64,000 bases of DNA. Source: Heterobilharzia americana. Its lineage: Eukaryota > Platyhelminthes > Trematoda > Strigeidida > Schistosomatidae. Numbering within the stretch: position 1 is the first letter of the stretch; every line of letters starts with the position of its first letter. Under the pieces are notes generated by a model. It was given only the letters and a program-made list of their open reading frames with translations, ran no database searches and was not told where the DNA came from. A program made the position numbers and the translations under genes. Location: NCBI GenBank assembly GCA_944470555.2, contig OX104131.1:18282515-18346514 (forward strand). Direction: 5' to 3'. Below are positions 59,343 to 64,000 of the stretch, in pieces.

Positions 59343-60122
59343 ACCGTCTCTTCACTGTTCAATAATGACTTGTCTCGAGATAGATTCCCATATGTTCTAA
59401 TGCAAATTTGTAAGTTATGCAGTCAATCAGGTTGTAAGTGAAGTGAATATTCACACATCTAACAGTTCTTGGCTAGATTCTTCGGTTGGGTCATAGGTGA
59501 ACACCAGTGGCCGTAACTATATACTTCCACCGTTATGTCATTCCATAGTGAAAACTACCGTACAAGATCTTTTCTTCAATTATGAACAAAGTGAAACCGT
59601 AAACAGTGAATTCCACTAATTACAATTGTAAACTACATTGAGGCTAATATCTACCGCTTATTTCCAAGGTATGATGAAAAGTCTCAATAGATGTTTGAAC
59701 TTTGAAGCTTTATACTACAATTTCTTCAGTAGTGGGTAGCATTGGAGTCCAGTATATATATTTCGTTCTATTTAAGACTCATCAGTCAGTGTTGTTGTTA
59801 TTGTTGTTCCCATTAAGATTCGAATCCAATATCCGTCAATTCACTTCTCATAGTAGCCCATGTACCAAGAGATATCGAGCGATTCAACTGTACATTAACA
59901 AATAATGGTACAGCCTTCTGTTATCAACTTACTGAACTAACCTAAGTCAATGCATATTTTATACAAAGATTTCACTTACATCTTATAAGCTGTTATTAAC
60001 CAAAAAAAAGAAAAGAATTTTTTCTTGTTAACCCAGAGGTTTTTATTGTAATTTAGCCATTAAAGAGATACCATTCCAATGTATAAAACTCTAATGGTGT
60101 CATCCCTTATTTTGGTAATTGT
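59343..60122. other. Unannotated spacer
   Basis: No recognised feature; the ORF at 59702-59905 is not recognised. Confidence 0.35.
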
Positions 60123-60133
60123 ATTTCTCAATG

Positions 60134-60657
60134 CTGCACTCAGCATGTGAAACAAGATCCGGAGTTTCAACACTAACGTCAAGTCAGTGCTTCTGTATGG
60201 CTCAGAGACATGGCGACACGTTACGAAAGGCATTTCCAACAAACTACTGACATTCATCAACAACTGCATACCTTGGTTCCTTACTGAAGATCAGATGACC
60301 AGAAAGAATAAGCAACAAGGAACTCTGACTAGCTGGCAACGAACCAACCAAGAACCCATCACTCAACAAATATGCAGTGGAAGGAAGTGGAGATGGATTG
60401 GAATGGGCATACACTGAGAAGATCGATTGGGGATATCACTTGCCAGGCTTTCGAGTGGAATCGAAAAAAGGAAACGGCGAGTTGGGCGTCCCAGGTGAGG
60501 GTGATATGGAGGAGATCATTCGAGGAAGAAATGAGAGCTTTTAGGCAATGCTGTAGCCAGGTTCAAGACTTCAGAGAAGAGAGTGCACTAAAGACGTGCT
60601 AGTGAAGCCCTATGTTCCATTAGGAACCCAAGAGACAAATAGTAAATAATAATCATA
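60134..60657 (+). mobile_element. RTE-type LINE copy K, short 3' part, imperfect 11-bp TSD
   Basis: ATTTCTCAATG (60123-60133) and ATTTCTCATTG (60658-60668) differ at one base. Encodes LLYGSETWRHVTKGISNKLL, TFINNC, TNQEPITQQICSGRKWRWIG and VIWRRSFEEEMRAFRQCCSQ in shifting frames, ending TTAGGAACCCAAGAGACAAA. Together these are the conserved RTE C-terminal domain after the RT. No CCAG/GGCT expansion here, only a single GCTGGCAACG. Confidence 0.85.
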
Positions 60658-60668
60658 ATTTCTCATTG

Positions 60669-61014
60669 AATGTAGAACAAATTAAATTTGTTTCAACTAA
60701 CATTTCCTTGTTTAGTAATGATAATAACTTTTTTCAAAATTATAGTAAACTAGAATTTACAATATTCTCCAAGCTTATATAGGATAACTTGACAAGTGTT
60801 GCTCTGCATGAATGATTCTGAGTTATCACAATTGTAGAATAAAGACAAAATCTATATGTAGTGTGTTGTGTTTAAAGAGTGTATGAATTACAGATTGAGA
60901 TTTGTAATGTATATACATCTGCTGACAGTTCTTCTCGTATGTATGATGGTTATATTAGTCAGTATGTGGAGGTGGACTGAGATCAAGTCAAACAACGTTT
61001 TACTCTCTCATTAC
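60669..61014. other. Unannotated spacer
   Basis: A+T-rich; nothing recognised. Confidence 0.4.
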
Positions 61015-61405
61015 TATTTAGACAATTATGATGAATACTGCCCCTAAATTAAAAATCTTCATTCATCTCAAAAATACATTACTGTATAGTTGTCATTAGT
61101 GACATGCTTCCAGATGGATATCATGAAGTTCTTATGAGAAATCGTGACCTATGGAGTTAACCAGTCGGAAGGGAAGTAGATGCTATTTGAAGATCTTGGG
61201 TGATAGTCACTCTATATCGTGTACTGACAGAAGTTGGAAACGCGTTCCCCGTAAAACCCGAAGGTTCTGAGTCCGACCCCTTGCCGAGTCTCGAGTGCGT
61301 GCTGCTAAAGCGTCTTATACTGAGGTAAAACATTCGTCCAGTGCTCCAAGGTTTCCAATGGTTCCTCAACTAGTGTCAGTCCCTGATGAATACTACCTCT
61401 AAATT
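61015..61405 (+). repeat. SINE-like family A copy A14, one unit preceded by the tail of another
   Basis: The first tail is at 61019 (ATGATGAATACTGCCCC), the body ATTAGTGACATGCTTCCAG at about 61100, and an eroded head with the A-box region lost and B-box region GAGTCCGACCCC near 61270. The second tail is at about 61370-61405 (CAGTCCCTGATGAATACTAC). The tail-to-tail period is about 365 bases. Confidence 0.65.
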
Positions 61406-61494
61406 ATGATTCCACTTAATGTGGAGAGATTCTACTATGAGACGTTCTTTATAGTTTCTAAAACCTTTCTGAATAATTTTTATACTTCTATTTA

Positions 61495-61855
61495 GTATCC
61501 ATCATGGACTAACATCAGTTGGAGGAACGCTGGAAACATAAAAGCACTGGACAGCTGTATCGTCCTGGTATGGAACTCCTCAGCAGTGCTCACCCATGAC
61601 CCTGCCAGGGGTCGGACTCGTGACTTTCAAGTTCGGTGGACTATTGGATTCCGACCCAGTAACTCAGTGGCAACGCGCTGGCAACAAAACCTGAAGGTTG
61701 TGGGTTTGATCCTTGACAGGATCGTCTGTGAGCACCTCGAAAGGGTCCAATACTAAGACGAAACAGCTGTCTAGTTCTCTCAGGTTTCTAATGTTCCTCC
61801 AACTGATGTCATTTTTGATGAATACCTACTTGAAAAATCTCTAAATCCCCACAAA
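61495..61855. repeat. SINE-like family A copy A15, inverted pair
   Basis: A minus half (ATCCATCATGGACTAACATC to GTGACTTTCAAGTTC) switches near 61640 to a plus half with head CAGTAACTCAGTGGCAACG, B-box region GGGTTTGATCC, and the tail CCTCCAACTGATGTCA and AATCCCCACAAAATCC. No clean TSD was found. Confidence 0.65.
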
Positions 61856-62472
61856 ATCCCCCTATATTCAGCTTCGATATTGTCAAAATCGATCTTATGA
61901 CTCGAAATTATAGCTGATGTGTTTTCAAATTGTTTTTTTTTTCAGCTCCTCTAACTTCTAGGGGGTCAGGTGAAAGCTTTTCAGCGTTTATTTTTCCTAA
62001 TTTTGATTTTATACAAAGTTTGTCCCATGTATATTACATGAAATTCTAAGTATTTTATTTTATAAACATAATTAGATTGTGAATCCAGAAAGATTCTGCC
62101 CTTCAAATGAACTATATTGGTCTACAATGTTTTTAATGTTCTGTAGAACACTTTAATGATATTGTAATTGTTGAGCATTTTTCTAATTTCATCCAATGTA
62201 TGTGATCTGTAAGAGATACCTATTGTTGAGACTGATGATTAAGGAGTAGTTTTATTATCTAATTTAATGTTATTTTTCTATTTGAGTAATAAATATGTTA
62301 CCGGATAATTATTTTCCTTAACTCTTTCATTTTCATCAGTTATTAAGAGTATGTACTCTCTTTCTTTCTCTCTCTCTCTTGTCTTTTTAAGAGACTGAAG
62401 GTAACACAAACTTTTACATTAATCATATGAGTAATGAGTTGAAATGTGAATAATCTAAATAATGAATATCTC
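61856..62472. other. Unannotated A+T-rich spacer
   Basis: TC run at 62368-62380. No gene recognised. Confidence 0.4.
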
Positions 62473-62483
62473 ATTTGATCAGT

Positions 62484-63279
62484 TGCCGATGAGATTTCTG
62501 CACGGATACAAAAGGCTCGATTGGCTTTTGCCAATTTGCGCCACCTATGGCGCCGCCGTGATATTCGTTTGTCTATTAAGGGTCGCGTGTACTGCACAGC
62601 AGTCCGCTCTGTTCTACTGTATGGCTGTGAAACATGGCCATTGAAAGTGGAAGACATGAGAAGGTTACAGGTATTTGACCACCGTTGCCTTCGTAGTATA
62701 GGACGTATTCCGTGGTGTCACCATGTGAGTAATGCAGAAGTTAGGTGTAGAGTTTTGGGAGAAGAGGTAAATCAGTTGACGAGGTTGTGAACCTTCATCG
62801 ACTGAGATGGTTGGGACACGTACTACGTATGCCTAGTCACCGATTGCCTCGTCACACAATGTTGGCTGAGGTGGGTTCAGGCTGGAAAAAGGCCCGAGGT
62901 GGCCAGACTAAAACATGGCACCAATGTATGAAGTCTCTGACTGTTGGTTTAAGCCATGTAGGACGATGCAGACTAGGTGGTTGGGGTCCACGGGACAAGA
63001 GGAAGCAGTGGTTGGAGACCCTAGGTGATATGGCTCAGAACCGAAGTCAGTGGTGCAGATGTATACACACATTATCCTCATCTTACCAACAATATACCGA
63101 ATCTCACCATTTTGTCACTCTTTCCTTTCTTCTCGTACTTTATATTTCTTTTGACTGCATTCACTTATCTTCATCCTTCACCTCACTACCTTTCTACTTG
63201 ATGTGGTGATATGAGGTGTGGCAACTCGGACCGTTACTCAGTAATGCCTGGTCCTATGTTGATAATGATGATGATGATG
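62484..63279 (+). mobile_element. Second LINE family, 5'-truncated copy with perfect 11-bp TSD
   Basis: ATTTGATCAGT lies at 62473-62483 and 63280-63290. The insert encodes the C-terminal part of a non-LTR RT protein: [60 protein letters not shown], then after a frameshift at about 62765 [52 protein letters not shown]. The LLYG-ETW and RxRWxGHxLR motifs are shared with RTE proteins, but the sequence is clearly a different family from copies A-L. A (GAT)n run forms the 3' end. One missing base joins the two frames, so it is a dead copy but young enough to be readable. Confidence 0.88.
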
Positions 63280-63290
63280 ATTTGATCAGT

Positions 63291-63699
63291 GCTCAAAGGT
63301 ATCATTCTATTTACAAGTATACACAATTGATGAATCCAAGTAAATTTAAATGAAATACATATTGATTTAAAGGAATAAATATCGAATGTATCCAATTACT
63401 ATGAAGAGATCAATTAAATTATTATGCTTACTAAAGTATAAAGAAGGAGATGTAAAAAAAACAAAATAAAAACTTATTTATTTCACTAACAAATTGATTG
63501 TGAAATTATGATCATAACAATTTTCTATGTTATTATTATTGAAACGATAAACGGATGTATTCATCCAACCGTGATCATTATGACATCAATTATGATGAGC
63601 ATATTTTACATGTGATCGATCATCAGTGATTTAAATCGGGAAAACAATTTTCTTGTCAACATAAATTGACTATTATAAAAGTGATAATTGGACAATTAT
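63291..63699. other. Unannotated A+T-rich spacer
   Basis: No recognised feature. Confidence 0.4.
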
Positions 63700-64000
63700 T
63701 TGTAACAAACTTTGAGGAGCGACAAGATGAGCATACTCTGGCTGGACTGATGAAGGCAACCTAGAAGAGGATTTGCACTTCGCTGATGATGATTTATGTC
63801 TAATGCCGCTCAAGCTCGAACATCTAAAGGTGAAAACTAACAAGTTGGCAAAACGGGTAAGTCAGCGAAAATGGGACTTCAGGTGAAGGTATAGAAGACA
63901 GAGGTGATGAAGATACCCAACCAATGACATCAACAACAAGCACCAGTCACCATCAATGGAGAAACTTAAGGGAAGTAGCCTCCTTCACCTATTTGACCAG
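63700..64000 (+). mobile_element. RTE-type LINE copy L, cut by the window edge
   Basis: From about 63715 it reads the RT palm region (GCTGATGATGATTTATGTC, an A-D-D-D variant of the FADD box with an extra codon-like GAT), then CTCAAGCTCGAACATCTAAA, GTGATGAAGATACCCAACC and the GGGAAGTAGCCTCCTTCACC block at the edge. The last bases match copy H (ACCTATTTGACCAG). The element continues beyond 64000. Confidence 0.75.

Overview
The window looks like non-coding, repeat-dominated DNA from a schistosome-type blood fluke (platyhelminth). The evidence is an A+T-rich background, many 5'-truncated RTE-clade LINE copies with short ATT-type 3' tails, tRNA-headed SINEs that carry hammerhead-ribozyme remnants as in the schistosome Sm-alpha family, and a Penelope-like element. 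This attribution comes from repeat families, not from a species-diagnostic gene. Nothing looks bacterial: there are no operons, ribosome-binding sites or long intact ORFs.

The only host-gene evidence is on the minus strand. Two spliced exons (17598-17489, then 12450-12267) together encode one I-set immunoglobulin domain, with phase-1 splice junctions outside and a phase-0 junction inside. The pattern most resembles the first Ig domain of LAR-type receptor tyrosine phosphatases, but other Ig-superfamily receptors are possible. The exons are separated by an intron of 5,038 bases. No further exon was recognised, so most of the remaining window is probably intron or flanking DNA of this gene.

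Layout. 1-12 kb: SINE-like A1, four RTE LINE copies (two of which form a near-identical 1.1-kb inverted repeat), and hammerhead SINEs. 12-18 kb: Ig exons, with a (TA)30 array and an inverted SINE pair in the intron. 18-36 kb: mostly unannotatable A+T-rich DNA with scattered SINEs and two LINEs. 36-43 kb: two LINE copies, one with a 42-unit CCAG expansion inside its former ORF. 45-49 kb: a tandem SINE pair and a 1.1-kb palindromic SINE cluster. 50-57 kb: LINE fragments, hammerhead SINEs, TA arrays and a Penelope-like element with a decayed GIY-YIG domain. 57-64 kb: compound triplet arrays, SINEs, an RTE fragment, a second LINE family with a clear target-site duplication, and an RTE copy running off the window edge.

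All transposon reading frames seen are broken. The most interesting signals are structural: several SINE-like copies contain internal inverted duplications yet are enclosed by one target-site duplication, the inverted LINE pair looks recently homogenised, and hammerhead motifs persist in many states of decay. All statements come from reading the sequence by eye; no alignment or search was run.
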